Origin: Antedon mediterranea
Taxonomy: Eukaryota; Echinodermata; Crinoidea; Comatulida; Antedonidae
Assembly: GCF_964355755.1 (NCBI RefSeq)
Contig: NC_092678.1
Coordinates: forward strand, 20,060,922 to 20,124,921
Length of the DNA stretch: 64,000 nt
Direction: 5' to 3'
Made by a program: the position numbers and the translations under genes. The notes under the pieces were generated by a model. It saw only the letters and a list, made by a program, of their open reading frames with translations, searched no databases and was not told the origin of the DNA. Of this stretch, positions 35,076-46,944 are shown one piece after another; position 1 is the first letter of the stretch, and each line of letters begins with the position of its first letter.

Positions 35076-35514
35076 AGATATTGTTCTACTTTATTTGATC
35101 ATGGAGGTATAAAAAAGATTTGATAAAGGTAATAACTTGACATGAGAAAAGAACTGCAATTTTTAACCGGTCCTGTACTGACATTTGTGAGGAATTATAT
35201 CACCCTAACTATTTTCTACATGTTTATACCGGGAAAGTGAACTCTTCCTTGGTTATGCAGTATCAGGCTTAATGCATAATGTCGCTGTGCGTCTTGTAAA
35301 TAATAAATACGCTCATTATATTCTACTCTACATTATGTATGTATATTGTTGCCAATTGATAATCGAACCATCGCGCGTTTATCATTAATCATACGGATGC
35401 TAATTATGACTAATAATCACAAACGCCCAAGCAGATCAAATTAAACCAATTAAAAATGCTCTAATTAATTCAGTAAATGATTATCCCTTTCGATGCAAGC
35501 AACAAACCAAAAAC

Positions 35515-35592
35515 GTGCCTATGACATAATGTAGTGCCTATGACATAATGTAGTGCCTATGACATAATGTAGTGCCTATGACATAATGTAGC
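35515..35592. repeat. 19-bp tandem repeat, 4 copies
   Basis: GTGCCTATGACATAATGTA repeated without change, next to the 3' end of the LINE. Confidence 0.95.
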
Positions 35593-35637
35593 CTGACATG
35601 TTTTAGTTTTCTCGATACAGCCCGGAGCGTGGAAATA

Positions 35638-36395
35638 ATACAGATACAGATACAGATACAGATTCATGTATTGTCCAAAATAATAATGGAAATTACAGTG
35701 CTCATAAACCTTGGCTTGCCTAAAATAAATATAAATATAACGGGGACTATCTAACAAATGTTTTGTTATAATGCCTTAACCCAGCTGGGTAGAACGAGTA
35801 CTTGTAACGGTCCGTCTGCGCATTCACCGTCCTCATCCTACCACTTCTAACGATAACGGAGCCGATAATGTCCTTATGAAGAGGATGGTTGGTGTCTTCC
35901 AATATAGTATGGAACACATCGGCAAGACGTTCGCTGTAGAAAGAGTCGAGCGTTTGCACAGACGAACCAATTACTTTCCCCGCTCTACCCAGCACCTTTT
36001 CAATTCGGTCTTTATCCCCTTTACTGATATTCCCAGCCCAGCCCAACATACAATAACCCCAAATAGATAACATCACTGATGAGTAAAACATTTTACAAAT
36101 ATCCAGCTTTACTCCAAACGAACCGAGTTTCCTCAGGCAGTACAGCCTTGTATTTAACTTCTTAACTATATGGTCAACATGAATCCCCCATTTAAGCTTA
36201 CAGTCAAATACTACTCCCAGGTACTTATAATTGTTAACAATCTCTACTTCTTTTCCTTTAATGTATACCGGGTCCATACTGTCAGACCTATTGTGTTTTC
36301 GAAAATCAATCCGCATTTCTTTCGTTTTATTTATGTTTAGTTCAAGAAAATTATTGCCACAGTAATCGGTGAATCGAATAACCTCATACATTATA
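35638..36395 (-). mobile_element. 5'-truncated non-LTR retrotransposon (LINE), reverse transcriptase C-terminal part
   Basis: A 214-codon ORF (35747-36391) begins just after where the catalytic YADD would be. It reads LELNINKTKEM, then YKYLGVVFDCKLKW, LRKLGSF and CMLGWAGN: the thumb/connection region of CR1/L2/jockey-type reverse transcriptases. It ends RYKYSFYPAG...NKTFVR and a TAG. The 3' UTR continues to an AATTTCC...GGACAATACATGAATC stretch and a terminal (ATCTGT)n microsatellite at about 35640-35663, the usual 3' end of such elements. The catalytic part and ORF1 are absent (5' truncation near 36395), so it cannot move by itself. The uninterrupted frame implies a recent insertion. Exact clade not determined. 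Confidence 0.85.
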
Positions 36396-37526
36396 GTACT
36401 GTACTGTATACAACACTATACAATTGAACTGTTTGTTTAGGATGAACTTTTCAGTAAGGCCTACATTAATTAAGCCTTTTAACCATTGACTATGGTCCAT
36501 GTTTCAACAATGCACTTACCCAAGAGAGTCCAATGACTATAGGTACACTGTGCTACAGACAGTGTGCCGTGTGTTACAAGTACAGCATTTAGACAGACAG
36601 CAACGTGTATGACTTGCTATAGTTTTACAGATAACACCTAGGGACAGTAGCAGAATCGGGTAATAGGTTCATGTTTCAACAATGTATCCATCTGTCCAAC
36701 AAAGCCGTATACTTTTCAGCAACATTAAACTAAATACTAAACTAAATATAGTAAAATGTGAAATTAATGAGGACTCGCAGGTGTCCTCGAGTGTCTTCTC
36801 AATAGAGGTTGACTGTAGTATTAAAAGATGTATTTATTTTTATTTAACCTTGTTTATGAAGGTGGCCCTAACCAGCATTATGCTGCTAATGATGTTGGTG
36901 GTCTATCGTTTGTTCCACGGTAAGGTTCTTCTATATGTGTGTCCCTTGAATAGAGGTGACGCGTCCCAGCGGAGAGGTTTTACCATAGAGATATATAATA
37001 GTAATACCTCTAATGGTTCTACTATACCAAGTATAATAAATAATATTATAATAAAATTATAATATAATATTAATCACCATCCTACAATGTATCTACTTTC
37101 TTGTAAGTAATTAAATTTCCGCCCGCGTCACATCCATAACAGATTGTGACCTAGGCCTACTGTGTTGCTGTTATTGATTGAAGATTATTGAAGAGTAACG
37201 ACCTCCGGTAACAATAGGCCTAATCAATGTAATGAGACAGATTGTTCTAACGACGACATTTCTGATGCTAATAAATATAGGCCTATTGAATTTAGAAAAT
37301 ATAAAACAAAAAAACTGTTTTTATATAGCTTGAATTCTAACACATGATTAGGCCTATTTAATGTCATACTTAGAATTTAGAATTACCACATAAGTGTCCC
37401 TTGAAGGGTCCCCACTCAATAATGTATGGTCATAGTTTCATTGGGAATGGAGTGTCTCTTTTCAGAAGTGTTCATTCGATGTTTGTTCGTAGTTTTACGA
37501 GAAGTGTCTGCTTAAAGTTTGGTTCA

Positions 37527-37877
37527 AAGCTTGGTTCCCACTAGAACGTAACGCAAGGACGTAAACGCAACGCAAGCGTTTTAACCAATGACAAGCGAAG
37601 TTATAGACAGTTAGCAATCACAAGCGAATAAGCCATCGCTTGTGATTGGTCAATTCACTTGCGTTGCGTTACGTCCTTGTGGTTGCGTCGCTAGTGGGAA
37701 CCACGCTTTAAGCGACCAATCACAAGCGATGGCTTATTCGCTTGTGATTGCGACCAATCACAAGCGATGGCTTTTCGCTTGTGATTGCTAACTGTCTATA
37801 ACTTACCTTATCATTGGTTAAAACGCTTGCGTTGCGTTTACGTCCTTGCATTACGTTCTAGTGGGAACCAAGCTTTA
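37527..37877. mobile_element. Foldback/MITE-like element with ~65-bp terminal inverted repeats
   Basis: Ends GCTTGGTTCCCACTAGAACGTAACGC... and the reverse complement ...TTCTAGTGGGAACCAAGC pair over about 65 bases with one or two mismatches. A second, inner pair (ATCACAAGCGAATAAGCCATCGCTTGTGAT) is repeated, so the element contains internal hairpins and a partial internal copy (ACTTGCGTTGCGTTACGTCCTTG...GTGGGAACCACGC). Confidence 0.8.
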
Positions 37878-38023
37878 GGACGCAATGTAGGGACGTAACG
37901 CAACGCAAAGTGATTTGACCAATCTCAAGCGATGGATTTTTTGAACAGTCATGTGTGATTGGTCAACTCGTTTGCGTTGCGTCTACGCCCTTGCGTTACG
38001 TCCTAGTGGGAATCAAGCTTAAC
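37872..38023. mobile_element. Second, shorter copy of the 37.5-kb foldback family
   Basis: Shares the GGACGTAACGCAACGCAAAGTG...TTTGCGTTGCGTCTACGCCCTTGCGTTACGTCCTAGTGGGAA ends and abuts the first copy at a shared AAGCTTTA. Confidence 0.7.
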
Positions 38024-38277
38024 AGGCGTATCCATAGGTGTGAATCAAAGAATGGTTCACATTACTGTATTAAATGAGTTTAACCCACGAAATTGTCAAA
38101 ACGGAAAAAAGTCATTTTGTTCCTTTTATGGCATTAATAATTCAATTATCTATTCTTACTATTATATGTACCAATTACTGTTTTAAACTTTTATGTGGGC
38201 CCCATCGAAAACGAAAATTATAAATAATTTATTGTAATGACTGACTGGACGGATGTATCAGTCCTTGTTTATTAATA

Positions 38278-38331
38278 CTATGCTAATCATATGCTAATCA
38301 TATGCTAATCATATGCTAATCATATGCTTAA
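38278..38331. repeat. 11-bp tandem repeat, ~5 copies
   Basis: ATGCTAATCAT repeated head to tail. Confidence 0.93.
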
Positions 38332-40539
38332 TTTGTTTATCACAGTTTAAAATAGATTATGTGAGCTTAGTCCTCCCTCTCATTTGTTTGTATATTTCAT
38401 CTTTTATTGTTTGAAATGAGTGTGTAGTCTAGAAATAATATTGTCATTTTTCCACTGTATTTCATTTTTTTTTCTTAAGCTGCAGTAATACTTTGTCAGA
38501 CACTGTTTAAGCTTGTTCATTCATTCATGTACATTTTGTTTTCTATACTTTGGAAATTCCGGATTGAAGCTCAAAAAAAGGGGTGGAGTGGTGATGAGAC
38601 TCCGTATCTACTATGCACACGGTAGGCCTATATCAATATCAATGCGCAGTCCTTACATGAGTGCTTCAGTAGGCCTAAGTAATTTTACAGTCCTTCAAAA
38701 TGTGGCTATGAAAATACAACCATACCTAGATATATGCTAAGTTTGGATCGGCTTAAAGGCAACAACTCAAAATGGCCTAGGCCTGTGTGCAGTATAGTCA
38801 GCATCAATTGAAATATCTCCTCCTCTGTGTACAAACAATTATCACATTCACTTTAGATCACAGAGAACAACCATGCATATAAATACATTCCATTAGGTTG
38901 GATCATAGAGATATTAATAATGTCTATGGTTGGATCGGTCGACCTAAGCTAAAACAAAGTTAAGACCTAAGTATCATGAAACTGAAGTCTATATTAAGGG
39001 TGATAGTCAGGTCTAATTTTAAGCAATATCATTAAAATATCTATATCAACATCCGCAAGGGATACAGGCCTAGACAAATTAATAATCTAAGTAAGTCCTC
39101 GGTCTCCACTCAGATGTATATCAAAATTAATCGAAAGTTACCCAAGAGCCGTACTTATTTATACCATCGCGAAATTATTGAAAATATTGACCTTGCAGAG
39201 TTCTGTAATATCAACTTGATCAAAACCGTGTCAAAATTAATTAACCGTGTATTAAGCAAGAAGCATCAGTAATTGATAAACACTGGTTTGATTTTTGTTG
39301 AATCACTTCTTAATTTGCTTAGTAAGAACAGTGTGAAGAACAATTTTATTTAATCAAGGCTTTTGTGGTTCCAATGTGGGCTAGCAACTGAGCCATGGCG
39401 ATATAAAATAAGCTAGAACTTCTAGTACTATAACCACAACAGGAAAACAGTGTTAGGCCTATTATACCATGTAACAAACAACTAACATGGAGTTCGTTGA
39501 TCATGTATATATAATAGTGTGCTGTATAGTCTTATACTGTATATACTGTATTTATTATGAATCCAAAGGCAAATTACTGAAAAAATGTCAATGCTGTGGG
39601 TGTCAGTGGCTGGATCTCAATGGAGATACACAAAAAAAGGCGAAAAGCTAAATCAAAACGATAAGTAAAACAGCCAGAAAAGTTAGCAGAGCTTTCGGGC
39701 AACACTAGCTCTTCATTAGTGTATTTATTATAACTAGACATGAAACTCGTCACTTTGACGAATTAATTATCCGCACCATGACAAACGCCACGTGCACGTC
39801 ATACGTTGGAATATTGCACACAGATAAAGATTATGGCATTATGAAAAGAACTGAAGAATATGATATGCTGTTAGTGCTGAATTCTGTCAATTTTGTGTCA
39901 TATATAGTATATACATGCAAACAGTATAATCTGTATACATATTACAGTGTAGAATAGGTGAAATTACGGGACCAGCCATTTATTCCATTTTTTAACATGG
40001 CGACGGTATCAAAATGAAACACTTAGATAGCAATTTCAGAAGGAAATTATCTCAGGAACAACATATTAACGTGTAGAAGAAATAGTATATATGTTCCATA
40101 ATAACAATGTTACATCGTGTATAAAACAACTAAAATTTAGTACGTTGATCATTACAGTAGTATACTATAGTCGTATATACTGTATAATTATTATAATATA
40201 ATAATACTTATATATAATATTTTATTTTCCATAATGGTATAGTTTCCATAGAGATTTCATGGTTTCCTTTGTTCATGTCAATACGTATAGTAGTAGTACA
40301 TTTAACCTGATGACTCGTTGGAGGGAATATCCATTGAAGTGTTTGTTTTAAAAAACGGTTTGCTGATAATATTGATAAAATATCTGGTATCCATGGCTTG
40401 TGTAAATAAATGCATGTTTCATGATTCCAAGTGTTATTTCACAAACAAAGTAAACCCCCCGTTTTAATAGGCCTACTTGTATCTGTAATGAAGTAACCAA
40501 AATAATGTATTGCATAATTGTATTTAAAAAAAACATGAA

Positions 40540-40835
40540 AAATTAAGATTAATTAAATCAGACTTTAATTTAAATAGGTTATTTTGTAGTTTTAATAAAG
40601 TTAATCACTTCCGTAGAAGAAAAACACCAAAAAATAATGTTTTTACTTATAAAATAACATAATAAATTGTTAAACTCAACTAAAAATCCATTGGCTGGCA
40701 GCCAATTTGACAATTTTTTGCTTTAAATTACAGTTTTTTCAGAAAAATATAGTTGATAATTATTATGTGACATTACAATGGCATATTCAACAAAAATGTA
40801 AAAATGATTTTTCAGACGATACATCTTTAATTAAC
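40540..40835. mobile_element. MITE family B, copy lacking the left end
   Basis: Aligned with 49130-49456 through the same blocks, ending TTTTTCAGACGATACATCTTTAA. The GTCCCC end at the left is missing. Confidence 0.7.
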
Positions 40836-41013
40836 AAATCCCTGGAATATGGTACATTTTATATCTCACGTAGGCAGGTCTACAAGACGTACATTGAATG
40901 TATAGGAATTCATTCAAATCCTGATCCAAATTCTATTTCCTGCGTTCATTATTTTGATTTTAAAAATGCTGGTAGGCAGCTGTTGCTCCACGAAGGGATA
41001 GTTTTCCTCCATG

Positions 41014-41260
41014 TTTTTTTTTTTTTTTAAACCATATTTAATGAGGGTGATCCATCCAGCTAATGCTGATCATTAGGGACCCTCAGAGGTTCACAAGACA
41101 AATATATACACAAGATGCTCTACATAAACAAAGTTTTTACAAGTCTTTGGGAGTGGAGTTGTAATTTGGTCCTTAGAAAAAATCCTGACATGTGACGGGA
41201 CTTGAACCCAGGACCCTTGGAATGGTAGCCAAGCATCATAACCACCAAGCCTCAACTAGG
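41014..41260 (-). mobile_element. tRNA-derived SINE with poly(A) tail
   Basis: On the minus strand it begins TTGAGGCTTGGTGGTTATGATGC (A-box-like, 41242-41252), then GGGTTCAAGTCC (B box, 41198-41209), a ~150-base body, a conserved 3' block (GGGTCCCTAATGATCAGCATTAGCTGGATGGATCACC) and a 15-A tail (41014-41028). The 3' block recurs alone at 33515-33570. Confidence 0.8.
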
Positions 41261-42586
41261 CGAAGATTTCCCAAGTTGTATGAATCACCAGAAGAAATTG
41301 AAGATGAGCTTTATGTTTTACCAGAAAAGAAAAACATTCCCTTATTTTACTGATTTGATTTCCAAAAAGAGAAACACTTCAAAACTTTTAGTTGCTTCAA
41401 CGAATGTTCACATGTCATACTGCTCCAGTATAGTTTGATTGGTTTCATTCGTGTATATTCATAGATCTATTAGTATTATTACTGTATATTTGGAAAAGTA
41501 CCAACTATTTGAAAATGCTGGTACAGAACTAGGAACTGTATATTGTCTTTTAAAATACTGTAGTACACTGTATAAAATGTGTACATACTATTTCTCACTT
41601 TCCAAATACAGTGCTGTAATAAGACTCACTTGTGTCCGACGACCGGAAATTGGTAAAATATTGACTTAAAATCAATTTGGATGTTGAGAAATAATACAAT
41701 GATTGAATTGAATTCAATAATATTATTGATTTGTGAGTGTCAATGACGTATTTGTGCCAAATAGCACAATAATATGTTGCTATACTGTACTGTGCTTCTG
41801 GCATTGGTGGGAAGATTAAAATTAAAAATAACAGTTTTTCGTATCATTTTGGAACAATATTGAACAGTGTATACTGTTTTTTTTTTGCATTTTATACAAA
41901 GTACAATACAACACTTTTTCTTGGCTTAAAACGTTTTAATATACTGTACTATAAGAAGCCTCTGCCTACAGTATCTTCAAGTGCTATCGTATGACTATTA
42001 TTAAGTGAATTTTTTAATTTAAATTTCTCCAACAAATTACCGAATCATGCCATGTTATAATTATTTGTTTTAAATGAAAATATTAACAATATCCTTACAT
42101 ATTTTGTCCGTGCACAAATATTTTAATGATGTAACCTGTTAAAAAGAATCATAATTTTAATCATTGCATTTAATTGTTTAAATTATTCAAGCATCTGTGT
42201 TTTTAATTATATTATATACAGAATTAATAATTCAATTTTTTTATAGAAAGAATTATATTTATTGCATTTATTTTTAATGTATTCACTATTGAATTTTTTG
42301 CTATAATGTGTTTGTGTTTTTAGGTCGAATGTTCTGCTGAAACGTATTGAAACAAACTATGTATAATGACGATATCTGACTCATAATGAATGTGAATTAT
42401 TCAACGAAACAATAAGTTCTAAGTGTAATAACCTACCTTGCAAATCGAACGAATTTCTATTACAACAGTAGCTCTCCGTGTGGTGTTAATAGGTGGAGAT
42501 CTTTCAACGGAATAGAACAATGCGTTCTTTACACTTTCTGTCTTTTGTTGTTTAGAAATAATTGTTAAGGAAAGCATTATTTCCCG

Positions 42587-42940
42587 CCGTAACATAATAG
42601 ATGATTCACCTTTACTTAATTTTTACGCTGTTTTCTTTCTTATTAAATAAAAGCCATCTTCGTAGCCCACGCATAATCTTTAGCATTAAACTGCACTAAA
42701 AATTGCAACTGCAGTTTTTCATAAATAAATTTCTTTGATAAAAGTTAGCTGTAGTACAAAATAGCCGTAACATAATACATGATTCACCTTTACTTAATTG
42801 TTATGCTGGTTTCTTTCTTATTAAATAAAAGCCATCTTCGGAGCCCACGCATAATGTTTAGCATTAAAGCAGCACTAACATTGCAACAGCAGTTGTTCAT
42901 ATATAAATCGCCTTGCTAAACTCTATAGTACAAAACAGCA
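42587..42940. repeat. Tandem duplication, ~177-bp unit
   Basis: GCCGTAACATAATA.ATGATTCACCTTTACTTAATT and TTATTAAATAAAAGCCATCTTCG.AGCCCACGCATAAT occur in both halves with roughly 10% divergence. Confidence 0.9.
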
Positions 42941-44485
42941 ATATCATACCTGTATAATATCCAGCTGGTAGTTTTGAGTTGTGGTTTCAATGCGCATTTA
43001 AGGGGAAGACGTTCAATATTACTGTGTATTAATGTAAACATGTACATTTCAACATCTAAACCATAAGAAAAACTGTAGCATCAACGTTGTAGTATCCATT
43101 TTGGTAGTTACTGTATTGCCATGATAATTAGAAAGAGAAACTTTACACATCAGCATTATTAATGACCTCTGACCCTTCTATCAAACCGTATAAGTAGAAA
43201 ATATGTTTTTGTGTATAAAAATAATAATACAAATGAAACTATGAAATTAAATTCATTTTCTTTTATTTCTCGTCTGCAAATCTTATTTTGCATTTTTTGC
43301 TTTTATGTTTTATTCTGAAACTTATATCTGTACATATCTTCAAAGTACAAAACTTGTGGGTAACAGTCCCAATTGCACAAGTCCAAAAACAACTTCACTG
43401 TACAGTTTTGTAATATACAGATCTTTTATCTACAAATTGTTTAGTCAGTTAGCTAAAAGTATAACTAAGAATGACAGAAATGAATTCAAATATTAATTGT
43501 ATATCTAAGGCATTCTCATAGTGGCTCATTAGCACCTGAACGAATATCAGGAATGTGAAGATAATACATTACAAAGAAAAGAAAAAAACTGATTCCAAAT
43601 CAGAATTAAAATATCTTTGTTTAAAAGAGAAAATGCTAAATTACTATAATAATTATGCTAGATTTGAAAGCACACGCTATATAAAATAAACTACAGAAAT
43701 TACGCGGGAAAAAACTAGATATCATTACAACACAATGTGTGTAAATTTGGTCTGTGATTTAGGAGTCATCTTTCGATATCCTAATGAAATAAGTATTACG
43801 TAATGTTAAACCACACCTATTTTCAACAAAGGAATAATTATATGAATGTACACAGTACTGTATTAAGACATTGAAGTAGAGAAGAGTAATGAAACATCCC
43901 GGGAATTTGATCGCATCCAATTAACATTTGTTTTCGTTAATGATTTATCATTTAGACGAACCCCATATGTTCGTAAACACTTCAGTTGCAATGAGCACTG
44001 CTGTTGTAGATTGAATTATGATTTATCAAAAATGCTGTTGTCAGCAAATCTTTAAAAAAGGTTATTGAATAATACTGTGACATGGAAATGCATCGGAACC
44101 AACATTTATACAATTGTGTACGTATACGAGTTTGAATTACTCAGAATATGGCTGAAAATTTCAGTAAGAATAAAATAAATATTTAATATTAAAATTCAAT
44201 ATAGCAAGTACTGATGTTTTTAACATGACGTACTATTTACCGATAAAATAGAAATTATTATTAATTTAATTATCAAAATAAAAAGTATACCTTTCTTCTC
44301 ATTAAAATTTGGTTAAAAAATCATCAGATAAAATATGTTTGACAATGTATTTCCAACAAGATAAACGGAACAAATATGAATAAAAACAAAGATTTCAGTT
44401 CATGTTAAAGTTCGATGGATGATGAACGATGTTAGAGTCTGCCTTTGGTTTGGTCAAGCCGAGAAGAAGTACTGTAATGGTCACA

Positions 44486-44992
44486 CTACTTGACTTCAAT
44501 CGGTCCGTTAAAATTACAATTGACTTGTTTTGGACGCATTTGTGTTTTGCAGTCTCTCAAGATGTATTGTTGTTGGTTGTCAATTTCTAACGTTGGGCTA
44601 CTACATGTTGAGGATGATCTAGATTCAGTTGATGATGTTTCACTATCGTAAAAGGTACAAATCGAACCATCTTCACCAATGCGATAAGCTACTTCGAAGG
44701 GATCAACCCATATGGTTAATTCGCTAGGGAGAAGCTTCTGGATACGACTGCGTGGGATACCAGCAGCAATGGCTGACTGGAGAATTAACGGGTCCATATT
44801 GAGAATGTTGATCCGCATACACCTAAATCCACTTCCTCTGACTGGTCGTTCGGGAAACCAGTGTTTCTCGTACTTTTCGTTCAATCTTGAATCAAGTTCT
44901 GTACAGAAATCTTCCAAAACATTTTCCGGTACCCGTCGAGTACGGAGTAAATTAGAAAGGAACGTCACGGCGCTTGTAATTTCTTCAATCAT
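44486..44992 (-). CDS. BTG1/BTG2-type antiproliferative protein, intronless
   Basis: BTG/Tob proteins bind the CAF1 (CNOT7/8) deadenylase through the BTG domain and promote mRNA decay, restraining proliferation. This ORF encodes 168 residues (human BTG1 171, BTG2 158) and is complete. Box A is at about residues 41-64 (HWFPERPVRGSGFRCMRIN) and box B at about 87-107 (LLPSELTIWVDPFEVAYRIG), followed by EDGSICTFYDSE. Trp95 in box B corresponds to BTG2 Trp103, needed for CAF1 binding; the BTG2 Tyr65 position is Phe here. An LxxLL motif (LSNLL) is at residues 12-16. The short Ser/Thr-rich tail has no long Tob extension. Vertebrate BTG1/2 genes have an intron within the domain and this copy has none, so it is either an ancestral intron loss or a retrocopy; the intact frame suggests it is functional. 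The first in-frame ATG matches the family start. Candidate poly(A) signals lie more than 1 kb away (43309-43314). Confidence 0.93.
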   Translation of the reverse strand: MIEEITSAVTFLSNLLRTRRVPENVLEDFCTELDSRLNEKYEKHWFPERPVRGSGFRCMRINILNMDPLILQSAIAAGIPRSRIQKLLPSELTIWVDPFEVAYRIGEDGSICTFYDSETSSTESRSSSTCSSPTLEIDNQQQYILRDCKTQMRPKQVNCNFNGPIEVK

Positions 44993-45387
44993 TTTAAAAT
45001 AGTAATTCTAAATTCTTCTTTAAATAGTTTTACTGCTACTGAAAAGTAGATAGTAAAGTTCCAAAAATGGAATCTTATTCAGCTCTTTGTTTTTGTCAAA
45101 AAAAACAAGATGTCTTCCGATGTTTTTACAATCACTTTACAAAACGTTCTGAAATTTAACTTTCCACAGCATCAAAATACTCAAAAAAGATTTTCGTGGG
45201 ATATAATGACTAATCTCAACTGATTTCGAGTAATAAAATGCCGAATAATGTATGGAAGACGGTAAAAAAATTAAAAACTGTGAGGTTTTTACCGTCACGA
45301 ACTTGCCTTCATCGTTACTTTCTGCATCTGGACGCTGAGTCAGGGCATACGCTTGTTTTATTTCTCATTGTCCTCTTCGGCTTGTGT

Positions 45388-45450
45388 GGGCTACGTCATA
45401 AGCAGGCTATAATCCAACCAATCAGTGAATAGCAATTAGTGACGTTACAA
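45388..45450 (-). promoter_or_regulatory. Putative BTG-gene promoter: two CRE-like sites and a CCAAT box
   Basis: About 400 bases upstream of the BTG ORF lie TACGTCAT (45392-45399), CCAATCAG (45418-45425) and TGACGT (45440-45445) within 55 bases. Vertebrate BTG promoters are commonly CREB/ATF- and CCAAT-driven, so the cluster fits. A weak TATA-like ATTATAG is at about 45406-45412. No transcription start can be read from the sequence. Confidence 0.3.
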
Positions 45451-46944
45451 GGCTTAGTATATTATTTTGTCAACATAGGTCATTCATTCCTTTTTTGTTA
45501 TGAAGATTAAACAATGGGGAAAACCACTATCTAAATAGGGGTGTGGGTGGCTATTAATAGATCGTGTTCTTGTTTGCTGATGGAAAGTCTAATATTTCAT
45601 AACTGTTACGTTAATAGTTTATCAATATTGTTATCTCTATGGGAAAGATAAGTCCTACCATTACAAAATATCCTCGTACAATACCGTACTGTATAAGAAA
45701 CCCGATGTGGCACAAACAATACTGATCACAAATGCACCAACCCAATTAAGATCTAGTCTTGAAGATAAATATGTTTCCAATTTGCGGGTATTTATGTTCA
45801 ATAATTAAACGTAGACTTCTTGATAGTTAACTTGTCAGACTATAGTGAAATAATAAGTATATTAATTTATTTAAGCCTATCACCATCGTGATCAGACGAC
45901 AGGCAACATAGTCGCTAAGTATCCTGGGCGATGAAAACAATCTGAATACCAAGACCCTTTTCTACATTATTGTATCGTGTATGTGTTGTGTTTCTTCTTG
46001 TTCTCTCTTCTGATTCGTATCTTTTTTCATATTATAAACATAATACATCATGTAAAAACAGTACATAACATACTTCCTGACCTATAGTTTGTATTTAGTC
46101 TGACAAAGGTTGTTTTGTTTATTTTTAGTTTAATTGTCTATCTGATAAATGATGTCAGTTTTTATAAGATACATAAATATGTAAAGTACTGTACTGTAAT
46201 TCAGCCTTACTTGTTCGTGTTGTTATTTTCCCTTATTTATAACATAAGTGGATGTAAACAAACTAATCATTCAGCCATATTTGTTGTTATTATAAAAGAT
46301 GTTAGTTCTGGAACGTCTTGTTGATTTTGGCAGGATTTTTGTATTTATATTGTACCTAAAGAATGGCAGTTCTGAACTTCTGGGGCGTGGTTGAGATTGT
46401 GATGTTTGGGGAGGGGACCACACACAATAATAACTTGATGCTCTGTCTGTGTACTGAAAATTCTTTTGGAATGACGTTTCATTGTTTTCAATTTCTTGCG
46501 ATCGATCTATGCATGAGGTCTAATCGTTCATGCGGCACGTAAACAGTGTTAAAGATCAGTTTGAGGGCGTAGTGTCAATGTACTGAAGTTATGTAGCTCC
46601 TCGTGAAGAAAAAAAAAGTTGACTGAAACGAAAAAAAAAAAACCACATTTTATGTTGCTCTACTTAGACTATTATTTCTTGGTTGTGGCACGACGTGACA
46701 ATTCTATCGTTTCGTGTAAAATAACCGAATTAGAGTATTGTGTGACGTCATTGTTAGTAGTCGTACAGAACGTGCCTGAATGCATATTCTTTCAGAACAG
46801 CAACAGAAAACAAAAACAAAAAAAGGGGGGGGGGGCGTTGTTTGAGTAATAGCCTTGTTTCAGGGAGTTATTATCTGTAACTGTACCTTTGAAGAAACAC
46901 ATGACGAAGAAAGGTTAGCTTCCATGGGTCTGAACAGGGCCTAA

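Larger units (their letters stand above)
17341..44485. other. Long gene-poor interval
   Basis: Apart from the LINE and repeats listed, no protein or exon was recognised in 27 kb. Short ORFs of 60-126 codons occur but have neither family motifs nor paired splice signals I could trust. It may be intergenic or a large intron of an unseen gene. Confidence 0.5.

Noticed and set aside
36682-37062. 126-codon plus-strand ORF
   Set aside because: It runs through a copy of the dispersed GTCCC..AATAGAGG repeat and low-complexity AT-rich sequence; no domain seen.
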